Shown here: in pieces, positions 8,378 to 18,799 of the stretch
How positions within the stretch are numbered: position 1 is the stretch's first letter
Layout: every line of letters starts with the position of its first letter
Origin: Lacticaseibacillus nasuensis JCM 17158
GTDB lineage: Bacteria > Bacillota > Bacilli > Lactobacillales > Lactobacillaceae
DNA length: 38,031 nucleotides
Direction of reading: 5' to 3'
Assembly (NCBI RefSeq): GCF_001434705.1
Contig: NZ_AZDJ01000033.1
Location: forward strand, 449-38,479
Notes under the pieces: generated by a model
The model's database searches: none
What the model was told of the DNA's origin: nothing
What the model saw: only the letters and a program-made list of their open reading frames with translations
Position numbers and translations under genes: made by a program

Positions 8378-10216
8378 ATGGATAAAGCAGCGATGCTGGA
8401 CCGGCAACAACACATTCGAAACTTTTCGATTGTGGCACATATTGATCACGGCAAGTCGACCCTGGCCGATCGGATCTTGGAAGCCACGGATACGATTGCC
8501 AAGCGTGACATGCAGGCGCAAGTCCTCGACGACATGGCACTGGAACGTGAGCGTGGCATTACCATCAAGCTCAATGCGGTGGAGCTTCATTATCAGGCCA
8601 AAAACGGCGAAACCTACATCTTTCATTTGATCGACACGCCAGGACACGTCGATTTTTCCTACGAGGTATCGCGGTCGTTGGCAGCGTGTGAAGGTGCGTT
8701 GCTACTGGTCGATGCGGCCCAAGGTGTCGAGGCCCAAACCTTGGCCAACGTCTATTTGGCGTTGGACGATGATTTGGAAATCGTGCCGATCATCAACAAG
8801 GTGGACCTGCCGAGCGCCCAGCCTGATGTCGTCAAGGAAGAAATCGAGGAGATGATTGGCCTCGATGCCTCCAATGCGATTCTCGCCAGCGCCAAAACCG
8901 GCCTCGGCGTGCCCGAGATTCTCGAACGCATCGTCAGCGACGTGCCGGCGCCCACCGGTGACCTGGACGCGCCGCTGAAGGCGTTGATTTTCGATTCGGT
9001 GTACGATTCATACCGCGGCGTCGTCTTAGCCGTGCGCATCGTCGACGGCCAGGTGCGTGTTGGCGACACGATTGAACTGATGAGTAACGGCAAGCGCTTT
9101 GAGGTCACCGAGGTCGGCGTCATGTCGCCCAAGGCCGTCAAGCGCGATTTTCTGATGGTCGGCGACGTGGGCTACCTCACCGCCAGCATCAAGACGATTC
9201 AAGACACGCATGTCGGCGACACCGTGACGCTAGCCGACAGGCCGACCGCCACCGCGCTGGATGGCTTCCGCAAGATCACGCCAATGGTGTATTCCGGTTT
9301 GTTTCCGGTCGACAACGCTAAGTTCAATGACTTGCGTGAGGCGTTGGAGAAATTACAGCTCAACGATGCGGCATTGGAGTTCGTGCCAGAAACGTCGACG
9401 GCGCTGGGGTTTGGTTTTCGCTGCGGGTTCTTGGGCTTGCTGCACATGGACGTGGTGCAAGAGCGGCTAGAGCGCGAGTTCAATCTCGACTTAATCATGA
9501 CCGCGCCGAGTGTCGATTATCAGGTGGTACGCACCGATGGCGAGGTCGTCACCGTCGATAATCCCGCCGAGTTGCCCGAGCCAAGTGAAATCAAGGAAAT
9601 TCGTGAGCCTTACGTAAAGGCGAGCATCATGGTGCCGAACGATTACGTCGGTCCGGTGATGGAAATCGCCCAGCGCAAGCGCGGCGAGTTTGTCACGATG
9701 GAGTATCTCGATAAGTACCGCGTCAACGTGATTTACAACCTGCCGCTAGCCGAAATCATTTACGACTTCTTCGATGACTTGAAGAGCTCGACGAAGGGGT
9801 ACGCCAGTCTGGACTACGACATCACCGGCTACCGCGCTAGTGACCTGGTCAAGATGGATATTCTGCTCAACGGCGATCCCGTCGATGCCTTGAGTACTAT
9901 CGTGCATCAGGACTTCGCCTATGACCGCGGGCGCGCCATCGTCGCTCAGCTCAAGCAAACCATTCCGCGGCAGCAATTCGAGATTCCGATTCAAGCCGCC
10001 ATCGGGACGAAAATCATCGCCCGCAGCACCGTGAAGGCCTACCGCAAAAACGTGCTGGCCAAGTGTTATGGCGGGGATATCACCCGCAAGCGCAAGTTGC
10101 TGGAGAAGCAAAAAGCCGGGAAGAAGCGCATGAAGGCCGTTGGTAGCGTCGAAGTGCCGCAAGAAGCGTTCATGAGTATTCTGAAGATGAACGATGAGGA
10201 CACGAAAGGTAAATAG
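8378..10216 (+). CDS. lepA: Elongation factor 4 (LepA), ribosome back-translocating GTPase
   Basis: Translational GTPase that acts on stalled or mistranslocated ribosomes and in subunit maturation. The 612 aa are standard. G1 AHIDHGKST (20-28), G2 within RERGIT, G3 DTPGHVDF and G4 NKVD are all present, and the lysine-rich LepA-specific C-terminal domain ends in a typical [17 protein letters not shown] segment. The start codon follows a modest Shine-Dalgarno (AAAGTGGGCGG). It is flanked by its own promoter and terminator. In many lactobacilli clpX is followed by the GTPase gene engB/ysxC, which is absent here. Confidence 0.98.
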   Translation: MDKAAMLDRQQHIRNFSIVAHIDHGKSTLADRILEATDTIAKRDMQAQVLDDMALERERGITIKLNAVELHYQAKNGETYIFHLIDTPGHVDFSYEVSRSLAACEGALLLVDAAQGVEAQTLANVYLALDDDLEIVPIINKVDLPSAQPDVVKEEIEEMIGLDASNAILASAKTGLGVPEILERIVSDVPAPTGDLDAPLKALIFDSVYDSYRGVVLAVRIVDGQVRVGDTIELMSNGKRFEVTEVGVMSPKAVKRDFLMVGDVGYLTASIKTIQDTHVGDTVTLADRPTATALDGFRKITPMVYSGLFPVDNAKFNDLREALEKLQLNDAALEFVPETSTALGFGFRCGFLGLLHMDVVQERLEREFNLDLIMTAPSVDYQVVRTDGEVVTVDNPAELPEPSEIKEIREPYVKASIMVPNDYVGPVMEIAQRKRGEFVTMEYLDKYRVNVIYNLPLAEIIYDFFDDLKSSTKGYASLDYDITGYRASDLVKMDILLNGDPVDALSTIVHQDFAYDRGRAIVAQLKQTIPRQQFEIPIQAAIGTKIIARSTVKAYRKNVLAKCYGGDITRKRKLLEKQKAGKKRMKAVGSVEVPQEAFMSILKMNDEDTKGK

Positions 10217-10223
10217 TTAGACG

Positions 10224-10257
10224 AAATCGAGTCGCGCAGGCGGCTCGATTTTTTTTT
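10224..10257 (+). terminator. Intrinsic terminator of lepA
   Basis: 12-bp stem aaatcgagtcgc/gcggctcgattt (one wobble), gcag loop and a run of Ts. Confidence 0.92.
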
Positions 10258-10312
10258 GTGAATTGGGGCACTCTAGTCAATATCGTCGACCTTTTCTACG
10301 TTTCGTCATCGC

Positions 10313-10318
10313 TATAAT
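10313..10318 (+). promoter_or_regulatory. -10 box of the peptide transporter gene
   Basis: Perfect TATAAT 40 nt before the start codon. No convincing -35 box is seen at 16-18 nt. Confidence 0.5.
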
Positions 10319-10357
10319 GACGCTAAGTGTCGGTTCAACAAAAAAGGAGGGGATTCG

Positions 10358-11818
10358 ATGCAAGCGCCAAGAGCAAAACGACCATTAATGACAGCGCTAT
10401 CTAGTGCAGCGTTAGGGAATGGCTTCGCTGGGTACGGGGTCAGTTCCATTTTAATTTTGTACCTGTACGAATCGGTGGCCAAAGGTGGGCTCGGCGTCGA
10501 CAAGATTTTGTCCGCGCAGATTTTGTCGGTATATAGCTCGCTGGGCTTTATTGCGGGCATCATCGGCAGCAACGTCGCCGATCGGTTGATTGGCACCCGG
10601 CTGGCCTATCGGTTGGGGATGATCACCAAGGGGCTCGCCATCGCGTTACTGGCGATTCCCCACGGCGGCATGCCAATTGTCGTCATCAGTATCATTGCGC
10701 AACTATTCGCCGCCGGCATCATGGGGCAAAGCTTGAATGCTTTAACCGGTGCGCTTTACGCCGACGAGCCGACCAAGCGCGATTCCGCGTTTGCGCTGTT
10801 GTACATCATGAATAATATTGGCGCGGCGGCGCCAATCATTACCGGGACCATTGCGTTGCAATTCGGCTACAACATCGGCTTTTTGTTGTCTGCGGTTGTT
10901 TTGTTGGTCACCATCCTCCCGTATCTCCTGTTGAGTCAAAAAGCGTTTGGCGGAGTAGGGTTGACGCCGGCTGACCCGATTCCCGCTGCCCGGCGCAAGC
11001 AGGTCTTACGGATTGGTGCCGGCACTCTGATCGGCGTTGGCTTGCTACTCGGTGGCTTGTTTGCCATTGGTGTCTTAAACGCCACCCGGTTAAGCAACGT
11101 CATCGGCACCGTCAGCATCTTCTTGCCGTTTTTGTATCTCATCTACATGGCGCACAGTCCCAAGACGACGGCCACCGATGTCCGCAAGCTCAAAGTCTTT
11201 ATCACGTTCCTGGTGGCCAACAGCGTCTGCATGATGGTGTGGAATCAGTCGACGGGTATCTTATCGCTGTATGCCGCCGATCAGGTAAATTTGAATCTAT
11301 TCGGCCTGACGCTGACGCCGGCGTCGTTTCAAACCGTGCCGGCAATCTTGGCCATCGTCTACGGGGCCATCACCAGCTTGCTGTGGGCCAAGCTCGGCAC
11401 GCGCCAGCCGAATTCAACGTTAAAATTTGGGCTCGGGACGATGCTGTGGGGCGCTGGGCCGTTGTTCATGATGATTCCGTTAAGCCTGTTCCCAAGCACA
11501 GTGAAGGTGTCGCCGTTGTGGTTGATTGGTTTTTACGCCTTAATCATTTTAGGCGAGGCGCTGACCAGCCCGATTGGCTATTCGGTCACGACGACGATTG
11601 CGCCGCTCGCCTTCGCCACCCAGCTGGTGACGGTATACTCACTTTCGCAATCCGTCGGGGCCGGCTTGTCGACATTGGCGGCAAATTTTTATACGGCCGG
11701 GCATGAAGTGCGGTATTTCTTGATTATCGGCGGGATTACCGTGATTTATGGGCTCGTAATGGTGGTGTTGAATCGGCGTATTGAACACGCAATTCAACCT
11801 TCGGAGGCAAAAGCATGA
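10358..11818 (+). CDS. POT/PTR2-family proton-coupled peptide transporter (divergent)
   Basis: 486-aa integral membrane protein with about 14 hydrophobic segments. Family marks include FALLYIMNNIGAAAP, matching the POT signature around TM5, and EALTSPIGYSVTTTIAPLAFATQ, matching the ELxxSPVGLSxTTKLAP block. POT proteins import di- and tripeptides by proton symport. The TM1 ExxERFxYYG motif, used for proton coupling in typical DtpT proteins, is replaced here by a segment reading ALGNGFAGYG. It is thus a diverged subfamily whose substrate or coupling may differ. The start follows AAAGGAGGGG. It overlaps the next gene, a carboxypeptidase, by 4 nt (ATGA), suggesting coupled uptake and breakdown of peptides. 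Confidence 0.85.
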   Translation: MQAPRAKRPLMTALSSAALGNGFAGYGVSSILILYLYESVAKGGLGVDKILSAQILSVYSSLGFIAGIIGSNVADRLIGTRLAYRLGMITKGLAIALLAIPHGGMPIVVISIIAQLFAAGIMGQSLNALTGALYADEPTKRDSAFALLYIMNNIGAAAPIITGTIALQFGYNIGFLLSAVVLLVTILPYLLLSQKAFGGVGLTPADPIPAARRKQVLRIGAGTLIGVGLLLGGLFAIGVLNATRLSNVIGTVSIFLPFLYLIYMAHSPKTTATDVRKLKVFITFLVANSVCMMVWNQSTGILSLYAADQVNLNLFGLTLTPASFQTVPAILAIVYGAITSLLWAKLGTRQPNSTLKFGLGTMLWGAGPLFMMIPLSLFPSTVKVSPLWLIGFYALIILGEALTSPIGYSVTTTIAPLAFATQLVTVYSLSQSVGAGLSTLAANFYTAGHEVRYFLIIGGITVIYGLVMVVLNRRIEHAIQPSEAKA

Positions 11819-13314
11819 CGGCATTGACAAGTGGGGCGTTAGGCCAGCAAATTATCGATCAGGTGAAGCGACTACGCTATCTGGATTCGTTGGAGCAAGT
11901 GGTGTACTGCGACCGCTGGCACGAAATGCCGCCGGCGTCGTTTGACTACCATAATCAACTCGACGGGTATTTGGCCCAGTTACGGCACGAGGCGGTGACC
12001 GCTCCAGCTGTTGCCACATTGCTAGCAGCGGCGAAAAAAGCAGACTTGGCCCGCACCGGCACCGTGTATGAGCAAGGCGCCTACCGATTACTGCAGCACG
12101 AACAAGACGAGGCCAATCGCGTGCCAGCGGCGCTGCAAACGGCGTCGGCAAATATGGACGCCACCGGCCAACGCTTGTGGCAGGAAGTCCATGAGGCTGG
12201 AGACTTAACCCGCTGGCTGCCGTTTGTGCAAGAGCAATTCGATGTGAAAACGCAGTGGGCGCAAGCTGCCGAACCGGGGGTGCCGGTATACGAAGCGCTG
12301 GTGCACCGGTTTGATCCGGAGTATTCATTGGCGGAGCTCGACGCGTTATTCGCCCAACTCAAGCCTGCCGTGCACCAGTTGATTGCCGAAAATCATGGTA
12401 TGGCCCCGGCAGCGGCCGATGAGATTCTAACCGTGGATGCCACCCCGGCGCAGGTGCAAATCTTGTGCGACAAGGCGCAGGCGATGATGCAAATGGACCC
12501 GGCCAAAACGGTCAACTACCGGCAGGAACATCCCGTGTCGGTGTCGGTGGGGCCAGACGATGCGCGGCCGTCGACGACGCTGGCGCATGGTGCGTTATTT
12601 GCCGTAGATTGTTTGATGCACGAAAGCGGGCACAGCCGGTACAACTATGGCGCCAACGACTTGGTCAAACAGGCTGGCTTGTGGGGTGGCATCGATGGGG
12701 CCTTGCACGAATCGCAGTCGCTGTTTTATCAACGCGTCGTCGGCTTGTCGAAAGAATGGTGGCAGGCGTTTTATCCTGAAGTGCAAGCGGTGCTACCAAA
12801 GTATCGCCAGATTGCGTTTAGCGATTTCTATGCAGCAAAATTGGCGCTGCACATCGGGCCCAACCGGCTAGACGCGGACGAATTGTCTTACGTCATGCAC
12901 ATTGCCGTCCGTTACGAAACTGAGCGCGCGTATTTTTCCGGGCAGGCCAGTGTGGCAGAGTTGCCGGGCATTTGGAATGCCAAGTATCACGACCACCTCG
13001 GGGTGACGCCGGCCAGCCCGGCAGAAGGCATCATGGCCGATGTGCATTGGGGGTCCGGGCACATCGGCTACTTCCAAAGTTACGTGTTGGGGATTGCGTA
13101 TGCGGCGCAATTCTACCACGCGTTAAAGCGCGACGACCCCGAGGCGTTTCCGGCGTTGGCCGGCGGCGACATGACCCGCATCAACGCTTGGTTGCGCGAG
13201 CATGTGCATCAATTTGGCCAGCTCTTTCCGCCGCGCGAATTGTTGCGCCGCGCTACCGGCGAGGATTTAAATCCGCAATACTTGATTGATTATCTCAAAG
13301 AGCGGCATGGTTAA
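11815..13314 (+). CDS. M32-family metallocarboxypeptidase (Taq type)
   Basis: Cytoplasmic zinc carboxypeptidase that removes C-terminal residues from peptides; 499 aa, as expected for M32. The HExxH motif is HESGH (269-273) and the third zinc ligand is Glu299 in the family-typical HESQS. Other M32 blocks are HPVSVSVGPDDARPSTT and DVHWGSGHIGYFQSYVLG. Its start overlaps the stop of the peptide transporter gene (ATGA), so the two are translated together and probably form a nutrient-peptide pathway. The gene ends at a bidirectional terminator shared with the convergent ASCH gene. Confidence 0.95.
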   Translation: MTALTSGALGQQIIDQVKRLRYLDSLEQVVYCDRWHEMPPASFDYHNQLDGYLAQLRHEAVTAPAVATLLAAAKKADLARTGTVYEQGAYRLLQHEQDEANRVPAALQTASANMDATGQRLWQEVHEAGDLTRWLPFVQEQFDVKTQWAQAAEPGVPVYEALVHRFDPEYSLAELDALFAQLKPAVHQLIAENHGMAPAAADEILTVDATPAQVQILCDKAQAMMQMDPAKTVNYRQEHPVSVSVGPDDARPSTTLAHGALFAVDCLMHESGHSRYNYGANDLVKQAGLWGGIDGALHESQSLFYQRVVGLSKEWWQAFYPEVQAVLPKYRQIAFSDFYAAKLALHIGPNRLDADELSYVMHIAVRYETERAYFSGQASVAELPGIWNAKYHDHLGVTPASPAEGIMADVHWGSGHIGYFQSYVLGIAYAAQFYHALKRDDPEAFPALAGGDMTRINAWLREHVHQFGQLFPPRELLRRATGEDLNPQYLIDYLKERHG

Positions 13315-13348
13315 AAAAATCGGTTCGGCAGTTGCCGAACCGATTTTT
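13315..13348. terminator. Bidirectional terminator between convergent genes
   Basis: 16-bp perfect stem (13315-13330 with 13333-13348) with A and T tracts on both sides. It serves the carboxypeptidase gene on the plus strand and the ASCH gene on the minus strand, whose stop codon it includes. Confidence 0.9.
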
Positions 13349-13814
13349 ATTGCGCAATGGGAAAAACTAACCGAAATTCTTCGACCACCACTAAGGCGGT
13401 GGCGGGGTCAAACGTGAGCCCGACGGCCTGAAATTCGCGGGTGAAAAAGGCGGTATGCACTTGCCGCCAATAGTCGAGGCTACGATCGCCTTCGCCTTCC
13501 TTGGCAGCAATCTCCGGTGTGATGGCGGTGAAGGGGTGAATCGTCACCGCCTCGGTGTAAGTCAGCGCCACGGGTTGTTCGTGCCCGTCGAGGACGATGT
13601 TCAAGCCGCGGGGCTGCGGCAGCGGTTCTTGATCTTTGGCATACAACGCAAACGCGCTGGTGGTCGCCGTTTTCTGGCCCGCCAGCACCAAGGCGGCTAA
13701 AGCATCGGCCATGGCCGGGGTATCACCAAAGGCGTCGGCGCTATCATAGGTGAGGCTCGGGTCCAAGGCGAGTGCTGCTTGCGCCTGAGCAAAGAATGTC
13801 TCGATGGGGTCCAT
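13347..13814 (-). CDS. ASCH-domain protein
   Basis: 155 aa. The GQKTATTS motif near 48-55 and the acidic/aromatic C-terminal half (GDRSLDYWRQVHTAFF) fit the ASCH fold, a PUA-like RNA-binding beta-barrel. Related small bacterial proteins include N4-acetylcytidine amidohydrolases and proteins of unknown role; this one resembles the latter, larger group. The start is set at 13814 because AGGAG precedes it; the frame extends further upstream but runs through the terminator of the preceding gene. It lies downstream of the 108-aa gene on the same strand. Confidence 0.8.
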   Translation of the reverse strand: MDPIETFFAQAQAALALDPSLTYDSADAFGDTPAMADALAALVLAGQKTATTSAFALYAKDQEPLPQPRGLNIVLDGHEQPVALTYTEAVTIHPFTAITPEIAAKEGEGDRSLDYWRQVHTAFFTREFQAVGLTFDPATALVVVEEFRLVFPIAQ

Positions 13815-13832
13815 GATTTCTCCTGATTCGAC

Positions 13833-13859
13833 AAAAAAATCGGTGTTGCCACCGATTTT
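13833..13859 (-). terminator. Intrinsic terminator of the 108-aa gene
   Basis: 10-bp perfect stem aaaatcggtg/caccgatttt with a 4-nt loop and seven Ts in minus-strand sense. Confidence 0.88.
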
Positions 13860-13863
13860 CAGC

Positions 13864-14190
13864 TTAGTAGGTTTTTTGATCAACGGCGGATAAGGTTTCC
13901 GTCGGCATCGCCAGGTCCATATCTTCAGCTAAGGTTTCCTTGGCTGCTTCGCGGGTGCCAATCTTATCCATGTCCCAGATAATGTTGGTAATCTTACCGC
14001 CGGAAAAATCGAAGGGCTCGGTGTAGATGTAGCCTTCTTCGCCTTTCTTCTCCCGCGCCTTGGTGAGCGCATTGCTCAGTTCGCGAGAAAAATCGCGGTC
14101 CGCCAGTTCAGGAATTTCCTTTTCTGTGATGAAGCCAGTGGTGTTTAGGGCCTCATCGGCCTTTTCTAGGGTAGCGGCGTCTGCTGCCAT
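13864..14190 (-). CDS. Small acidic protein of unknown function (108 aa)
   Basis: Not recognised. Soluble, strongly charged, without a signal peptide, membrane segment or cysteine. The N-terminal half is helical and rich in Glu/Lys/Ala; the middle contains EGYIYTEPFDFSGGKITNIIWDMDKIGTREAA, which looks like a folded beta-containing segment. A modest ribosome site (GGAGA) precedes the ATG. An extended -10 TGGTATAAT lies upstream (minus strand, + coordinates 14254-14259) and a clean terminator lies downstream, so it is a single-gene unit. A general stress or growth-phase protein is possible, but nothing in the sequence shows it. Confidence 0.75.
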   Translation of the reverse strand: MAADAATLEKADEALNTTGFITEKEIPELADRDFSRELSNALTKAREKKGEEGYIYTEPFDFSGGKITNIIWDMDKIGTREAAKETLAEDMDLAMPTETLSAVDQKTY

Positions 14191-14253
14191 GATGAATCGT
14201 CTCCATTCTGCTCAGTCGCTGATTGGAGTAGGGCTGAAAATTTTCACAACTTA

Positions 14254-14259
14254 ATTATA
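14254..14259 (-). promoter_or_regulatory. Extended -10 promoter of the 108-aa gene
   Basis: Minus-strand TGGTATAAT in the 14191-14299 gap; no good -35. The gap is otherwise GC-rich with short partial inverted repeats (ccgcc/ggcgg) that might form a weak terminator for galE. Confidence 0.45.
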
Positions 14260-14299
14260 CCACCGCCGCGGTAAAGTGGCGGGAAAAACCGGTGGGGAC

Positions 14300-15295
14300 T
14301 TAGTCGCGATCGGCGTAGCCTTGTGGATGGGTCTTGTGCCACTGCCAAGCCGTGGCGATAATCGCATCGATGTCGTCGTATTGCGGCTGCCAGCCCAAAA
14401 TCTCTCGGGCCTTCGTTGAGTCGGCAATCAACGTGCTCGGGTCGCCAGCGCGGCGCGGACCAATCTCGGCGGGGATGGGCTCGCCAGTGACGTGGCGGGC
14501 GGCGTCGAGGATTTCCAAATTAGAAAAGCCGGTGGCACTGCCGAGGTTGAAGGCGGTGCTTGGCTTGCCGGCGCGCAAGTAATTCAGTGCAAGCAGGTGC
14601 GCCGCAGCCAGGTCGACCACATGCACATAATCGCGGACGTTGGTACCGTCTTTGGTCGGGTAGTCGTTACCGTAAATTTGCAATCCGGTGCGGGTGCCGG
14701 CAGCCACTTGTAGAATAATCGGGATCAGGTGCGTTTCCGGCCCGTGGTCCTCGCCGATGCTGCCATCAGCCTTGGCACCGGCGACGTTGAAGTAGCGCAA
14801 GGCGACGAAATGAATGCCGTACGCCTCATCGCACCAGCGCATAATTTTTTCCATTGCCAGCTTGCTTTCGCCGTAAGGGTTCGTCGGCACCTGAGGGTCA
14901 GTTTCCTTAATCGGAATGTGCACGGGTTCGCCGTATGTGGCGGCGGTGGAGGAGAAGACGATTTTATTGATCCCAAATTCGTGCATCACCTCCAGCAGCT
15001 GAATGACGCCGCCGGTATTGTTGTCAAAATACTTCAACGGATCCTTCATCGATTCCGGCACGATGGAAAACGCCGCGAAGTGAATCACGCCTTCGATGGT
15101 TTCCTTAGCAAAAACCGTGCGCAAAAAGGTCTGGTCACGCACGTCACCTTCATAAAAGCGAGCCGCGGGGTTCACCGCCGCGCGGTGGCCAGTGACGAGA
15201 TTGTCGATGACCACGACGTCCTCGCCGGCCTGCACGAGGGTGTCCACCATGTGTGAGCCGATATAACCGGCGCCACCTAAAACTGCGATTGCCAT
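14300..15295 (-). CDS. galE: UDP-glucose 4-epimerase
   Basis: Interconverts UDP-glucose and UDP-galactose with tightly bound NAD; it serves the Leloir pathway and supply of sugar nucleotides for wall polysaccharides. 331 aa. The Rossmann motif GGAGYIG is at 7-13, the SST block at 115-117, and the catalytic Tyr141-Lys145 in NPYGESK. Family blocks YFNVAGA and [14 protein letters not shown] are intact. The start follows AAAGGAGTGACA. It stands alone rather than in a gal operon, which fits a housekeeping role in envelope precursor synthesis. Confidence 0.97.
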   Translation of the reverse strand: MAIAVLGGAGYIGSHMVDTLVQAGEDVVVIDNLVTGHRAAVNPAARFYEGDVRDQTFLRTVFAKETIEGVIHFAAFSIVPESMKDPLKYFDNNTGGVIQLLEVMHEFGINKIVFSSTAATYGEPVHIPIKETDPQVPTNPYGESKLAMEKIMRWCDEAYGIHFVALRYFNVAGAKADGSIGEDHGPETHLIPIILQVAAGTRTGLQIYGNDYPTKDGTNVRDYVHVVDLAAAHLLALNYLRAGKPSTAFNLGSATGFSNLEILDAARHVTGEPIPAEIGPRRAGDPSTLIADSTKAREILGWQPQYDDIDAIIATAWQWHKTHPQGYADRD

Positions 15296-15339
15296 ATGTT
15301 TGTCACTCCTTTAATTGCGGTTTGCAATTGACTAACCGC

Positions 15340-15345
15340 ATTATA
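15340..15345 (-). promoter_or_regulatory. Extended -10 promoter of galE
   Basis: Minus-strand TGGTATAAT about 45 nt before the galE start. A TTGACT upstream is only 12 nt away, so the extended -10 probably carries the activity. Confidence 0.55.
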
Positions 15346-15427
15346 CCATGCCCCTTTAGTCAAATTGTGGCAGGTTGGCGGTAAACTTTGCGCATGACTG
15401 CCCGTATCTAAGCGGCGTCGGCTTTGC

Positions 15428-15433
15428 TATAAT
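15428..15433 (+). promoter_or_regulatory. -10 box of recJ
   Basis: Perfect TATAAT about 26 nt before the recJ GTG start. No clear -35 at standard spacing. Confidence 0.5.
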
Positions 15434-15458
15434 TGACAGGTTAGAAAGAGGGATTAAT

Positions 15459-17738
15459 GTGACGGCAGCAAAATATGAATGGCAAACGCAAACCGCTCCG
15501 GCGGCAGCTGAAATCAGTGAGGTGGCGCAGGCGCTGCAAGTGCCCGCGTTTTTGGCGCGGCTTTTGGCCCAGCGCGGGATTACTAGCCAGGCCGATTACG
15601 ACGCGTTCACGACCCCAGACGTCGCGCGCCTACATGATCCCTTCGCCTTGCACGACATGACCAAAGCCGTCGCGCGCATTCAGCAAGCTGTGGCGAATCA
15701 GGAAAAAATCACGATTTATGGCGACTATGACGTCGACGGCTTGACCAGCACCAGCATTATGCTGGAGACGCTGCAAAGCATCGGCGCTGAACCCGAAGTC
15801 TTCATTCCGGATCGCTTCACGGACGGGTATGGCCCGAATGCCGCAGTGTACCATTATTTACAAAAAAGCGGCACGCAGCTGGTGATCACAGTTGACAACG
15901 GCGTTTCTGGCAAGGCGGTCATCGATGAGGCGATGGCCGCGGGGATGGATGTTGTCATCACGGACCACCACGAACTGCCCGCCGAATTACCGAATGCCGT
16001 GGCGGTGGTGCACCCGCGCCACCCGGCTGGTGATTATCCCTTCGGTGACCTTTCTGGGGCCGGCGTGGCCTTCAAGGTGGCCACGGCGTTGCTGGGCAGC
16101 GTGCCCATGGAAAGTATCGACCTCGCCGCGCTGGGCGCAATTGCCGACCAGGTCAGCCTCACCGATGAAAACCGCATTTTCGTGCAACTGGGCCTGCAGT
16201 TGATTCGCCAGCAGCCACGGCCGGGGTTGGCGGCGCTGATCAAAGCCGCCGGCATCGATGCCAACACGCTGGATGAAACTAGTGTGGGCTTCGGGCTGGC
16301 GCCGCGACTAAACGCACTGGGCCGCCTCGGTGATGCCACGCCAGGGGTCACCTTGTTGACGACGTTTGATGACGACGAGGCGACGACCTTGGCCACGCAG
16401 ATCAACGACTTAAACGCCAAGCGCCAGCAACTCGTTGCCGCGATCACCACCACGGCCATGGCGATGGCGGAAACGCCGGAGAACCAGGCACGCAAAACCC
16501 TCGTGTTGGCGCATCCGGATTGGCACGAAGGGGTCTTGGGCATTGTGGCCAGCCGCATCGTCGACGCCACCGGTAAACCGACTGTCGTGTTGAACATCAG
16601 CAAGGACGGCCAATCGGCGAAGGGTTCCGGCCGTTCGGTGGCCGCGTATCATTTGTTCAACGCAATCAACGCCGTGCGCGATCAACTCACCGCGTTTGGG
16701 GGCCATCACATGGCGGTTGGCCTGACGGTGCCCACCGCGTCGTTAGATCAACTCGCTGCGGCGATGGAAGCGGCGGCCGGGCCCCTGGCCGCCGTCGGGA
16801 AGCCAGCGTTGACAATTGCCGCAGCGGTGAGTGCCAGCGACTTGACCTTGGCGAATTATCATCTGCTACGTCAGTTAGCCCCGTTTGGCCAAGGCAATCC
16901 GGAGCCGGTCTTTAGTTTCTTGCCGGCCCAAATCGCCGACGTCAAGGCGCTCGGGAAAACCGGTGCCCACCTGCGCTTCCAGGCGGATGGCTTGCCGGTG
17001 ATTGCCTTTGGCTACGGCGCGCAAGCCGGCGCGTTAACGGCAGCCAGCCAGGCGAAGTTGGCCGTGACGCTGGATCAAAATACGTGGCGCGGTAATTCGA
17101 CCTTGCAGCTGCAGTTGAAAGATTGGCAGCTGCAGCAACCCGAACTGCGCGATATGCGGCTGCCGCAACCGAGTGCCGAGCAGTTTCGCGCCGCCCAAAC
17201 CTATGTCTTTTTCTCCGCCAGGCGCCAGGCGCAGCTGACGCGGCGCTTTACCTTCGGCGGCCCAAGCATATTGGCGAAAGACCTGCCGGCAGCCACCGAC
17301 AACGCCGTGTTGGTCGACTTACCGCGCAGTGAGGCGGAGCTGACCGCGACGATGGCCAAACTAACACCACCGGTTGGATTGATTTTTTGGGCGGAGCCCG
17401 CGGAGTTGGTGGCCCAACCCACGCGCTTGGAATGTGGGCGGGTGTTGCACTATTTGCAGCAACATCCTGGCTTTGACAAGCACCACCTGGCGGCTTTGGC
17501 CCAGGCGACGCATGTCTCGACGTTACAGGCAATCTTTATCGTGCAGGTGTTTTTTGAATTGGGCTTTGTTACAATAGAGGGTGCGCAAATTACGGCAACC
17601 GCCGCGCCGCAAAAGCGACCGTTGACTGCCGCAACGGCGTGGCAGGAACGAGAGGCGTTTCTTGCCTTGGCCACGCACCTGCAGCGGGACAGCCGCGCCG
17701 AGCTAACGGCCCGGTTGTTGCCGCAAACTAAATCGTGA
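15459..17738 (+). CDS. recJ: Single-stranded-DNA-specific exonuclease RecJ
   Basis: 5'-3' ssDNA exonuclease for recombination and mismatch or base excision repair. 759 aa from a GTG start at 15459, chosen because AAAGAGGGA precedes it; upstream extension of the frame has no ribosome site. DHH phosphoesterase motifs: GDYDVDG (88-94), VDNG, TDHHELP (DHH at 169-171). The DHHA1 motif is GGHHMAVG. An OB-fold and a low-complexity Lactobacillales-type C-terminal domain follow. The apt gene begins 8 nt after its stop. Confidence 0.96.
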   Translation: MTAAKYEWQTQTAPAAAEISEVAQALQVPAFLARLLAQRGITSQADYDAFTTPDVARLHDPFALHDMTKAVARIQQAVANQEKITIYGDYDVDGLTSTSIMLETLQSIGAEPEVFIPDRFTDGYGPNAAVYHYLQKSGTQLVITVDNGVSGKAVIDEAMAAGMDVVITDHHELPAELPNAVAVVHPRHPAGDYPFGDLSGAGVAFKVATALLGSVPMESIDLAALGAIADQVSLTDENRIFVQLGLQLIRQQPRPGLAALIKAAGIDANTLDETSVGFGLAPRLNALGRLGDATPGVTLLTTFDDDEATTLATQINDLNAKRQQLVAAITTTAMAMAETPENQARKTLVLAHPDWHEGVLGIVASRIVDATGKPTVVLNISKDGQSAKGSGRSVAAYHLFNAINAVRDQLTAFGGHHMAVGLTVPTASLDQLAAAMEAAAGPLAAVGKPALTIAAAVSASDLTLANYHLLRQLAPFGQGNPEPVFSFLPAQIADVKALGKTGAHLRFQADGLPVIAFGYGAQAGALTAASQAKLAVTLDQNTWRGNSTLQLQLKDWQLQQPELRDMRLPQPSAEQFRAAQTYVFFSARRQAQLTRRFTFGGPSILAKDLPAATDNAVLVDLPRSEAELTATMAKLTPPVGLIFWAEPAELVAQPTRLECGRVLHYLQQHPGFDKHHLAALAQATHVSTLQAIFIVQVFFELGFVTIEGAQITATAAPQKRPLTAATAWQEREAFLALATHLQRDSRAELTARLLPQTKS

Positions 17739-17746
17739 GGCAAATC

Positions 17747-18274
17747 ATGGCAATCAATTTTAAAGACTACATCGCAAGCGTGCCCGACTTTCCGGAGCCC
17801 GGCATCATTTTCCGCGACATTTCGCCGCTGATGGCAGACGGCGCCGCGTACGCTGCTGCTACCGACGAAATCGTCGCTTACGCCAAGGACAAAGGCGTCG
17901 AAATGATCGTGGGTCCCGAGGCCCGCGGCTTTATCGTCGGCTGTCCGGTCGCCTACAAGCTCGGTGTCGGGTTTGCCCCGGCGCGGAAAAAGGGCAAGTT
18001 ACCGCGCCCAACCGTGAGCGCCAACTACGACCTCGAATATGGCCAGGCCACGTTGTATCTCCACAAGGACGCGATTCGGCCGGGTCAGCGGGTCTTGGTG
18101 TGCGACGATTTGTTGGCCACCGGTGGCACGATTGCGGCGACAATCGAACTCGTCGAGCAACTCGGCGGCATCGTGGTCGGCACGGCCTTTTTAGTCGAGC
18201 TGACGGATCTACACGGTCGCGACAAGATTAAGGACCACGACGTCTTCACCTTGACGGCTTACGAAGGCGCCTAG
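17747..18274 (+). CDS. apt: Adenine phosphoribosyltransferase
   Basis: Purine salvage: adenine plus PRPP gives AMP. 175 aa, standard length. PRPP-binding motif [12 protein letters not shown] (about 117-127), with the FRDISPL and GPEARGF family blocks. The start at 17747 follows GTGAGG; an in-frame ATG at 17735 would overlap the recJ stop and has no ribosome site. The recJ-apt pairing is common in Bacillota and implies co-transcription. Confidence 0.97.
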   Translation: MAINFKDYIASVPDFPEPGIIFRDISPLMADGAAYAAATDEIVAYAKDKGVEMIVGPEARGFIVGCPVAYKLGVGFAPARKKGKLPRPTVSANYDLEYGQATLYLHKDAIRPGQRVLVCDDLLATGGTIAATIELVEQLGGIVVGTAFLVELTDLHGRDKIKDHDVFTLTAYEGA

Positions 18275-18283
18275 GAGGCAAGC

Positions 18284-18787
18284 ATGGCAAAACATCAGGA
18301 GGACAAGACGCTCGTCGAGAAGATGTTGGACAAGCAAAACGTCGCCTACGTGCCATACACGTTTCCCACCGTTGAAGCTGGCGACGTGGCTCAGCTACAA
18401 GTTGATCACCTCGCCATTCCCGAGCACCGTATCTATAAGACGCTTGTGCTCACCGGCAATAAAACCGGCCCGCTGGTGGGGGTCGTGCCGCTTGACACGC
18501 ACGTCGACTATAAGAAGTTGGGCCACGTGTCGGGTAACAAAAAAGTCGGCATGGTGCCGCTGAAAGACTTGGTGGCCACGACGGGCTATGAGCACGGTGC
18601 CAACACGCCAATTGGCATTCACGCGCGCCACAAGTATCCGATTTATCTCAGTGACGCAGCGTTAGCTGAAAGTGAAATCATCGTGTCGGCAGGGAAAATC
18701 GGTCGCTCGGTGGGAATTGACCCGCGGGCGTTGGCGAAGGTGGTGCGCGCCGAGTTTGCTGACATCACGAGCCCGGCGGCGGAATAA
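18284..18787 (+). CDS. ybaK: YbaK/EbsC-family aminoacyl-tRNA(Pro) deacylase
   Basis: 167 aa. Hydrolyses misacylated tRNAPro (Cys-tRNAPro in the studied YbaK enzymes), a trans-acting proofreading step. Characteristic blocks are IYKTLVLTG, VSGNKKVGMVP (with the conserved Lys) and GANTPIGIH. The start is 9 nt downstream of apt with GAGGCAAGC before it, so it is part of the recJ-apt unit. EbsC-type members have also been linked to envelope regulation, but the deacylase role is more secure. Confidence 0.9.
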   Translation: MAKHQEDKTLVEKMLDKQNVAYVPYTFPTVEAGDVAQLQVDHLAIPEHRIYKTLVLTGNKTGPLVGVVPLDTHVDYKKLGHVSGNKKVGMVPLKDLVATTGYEHGANTPIGIHARHKYPIYLSDAALAESEIIVSAGKIGRSVGIDPRALAKVVRAEFADITSPAAE

Positions 18788-18799
18788 GGAGGGATTGGC

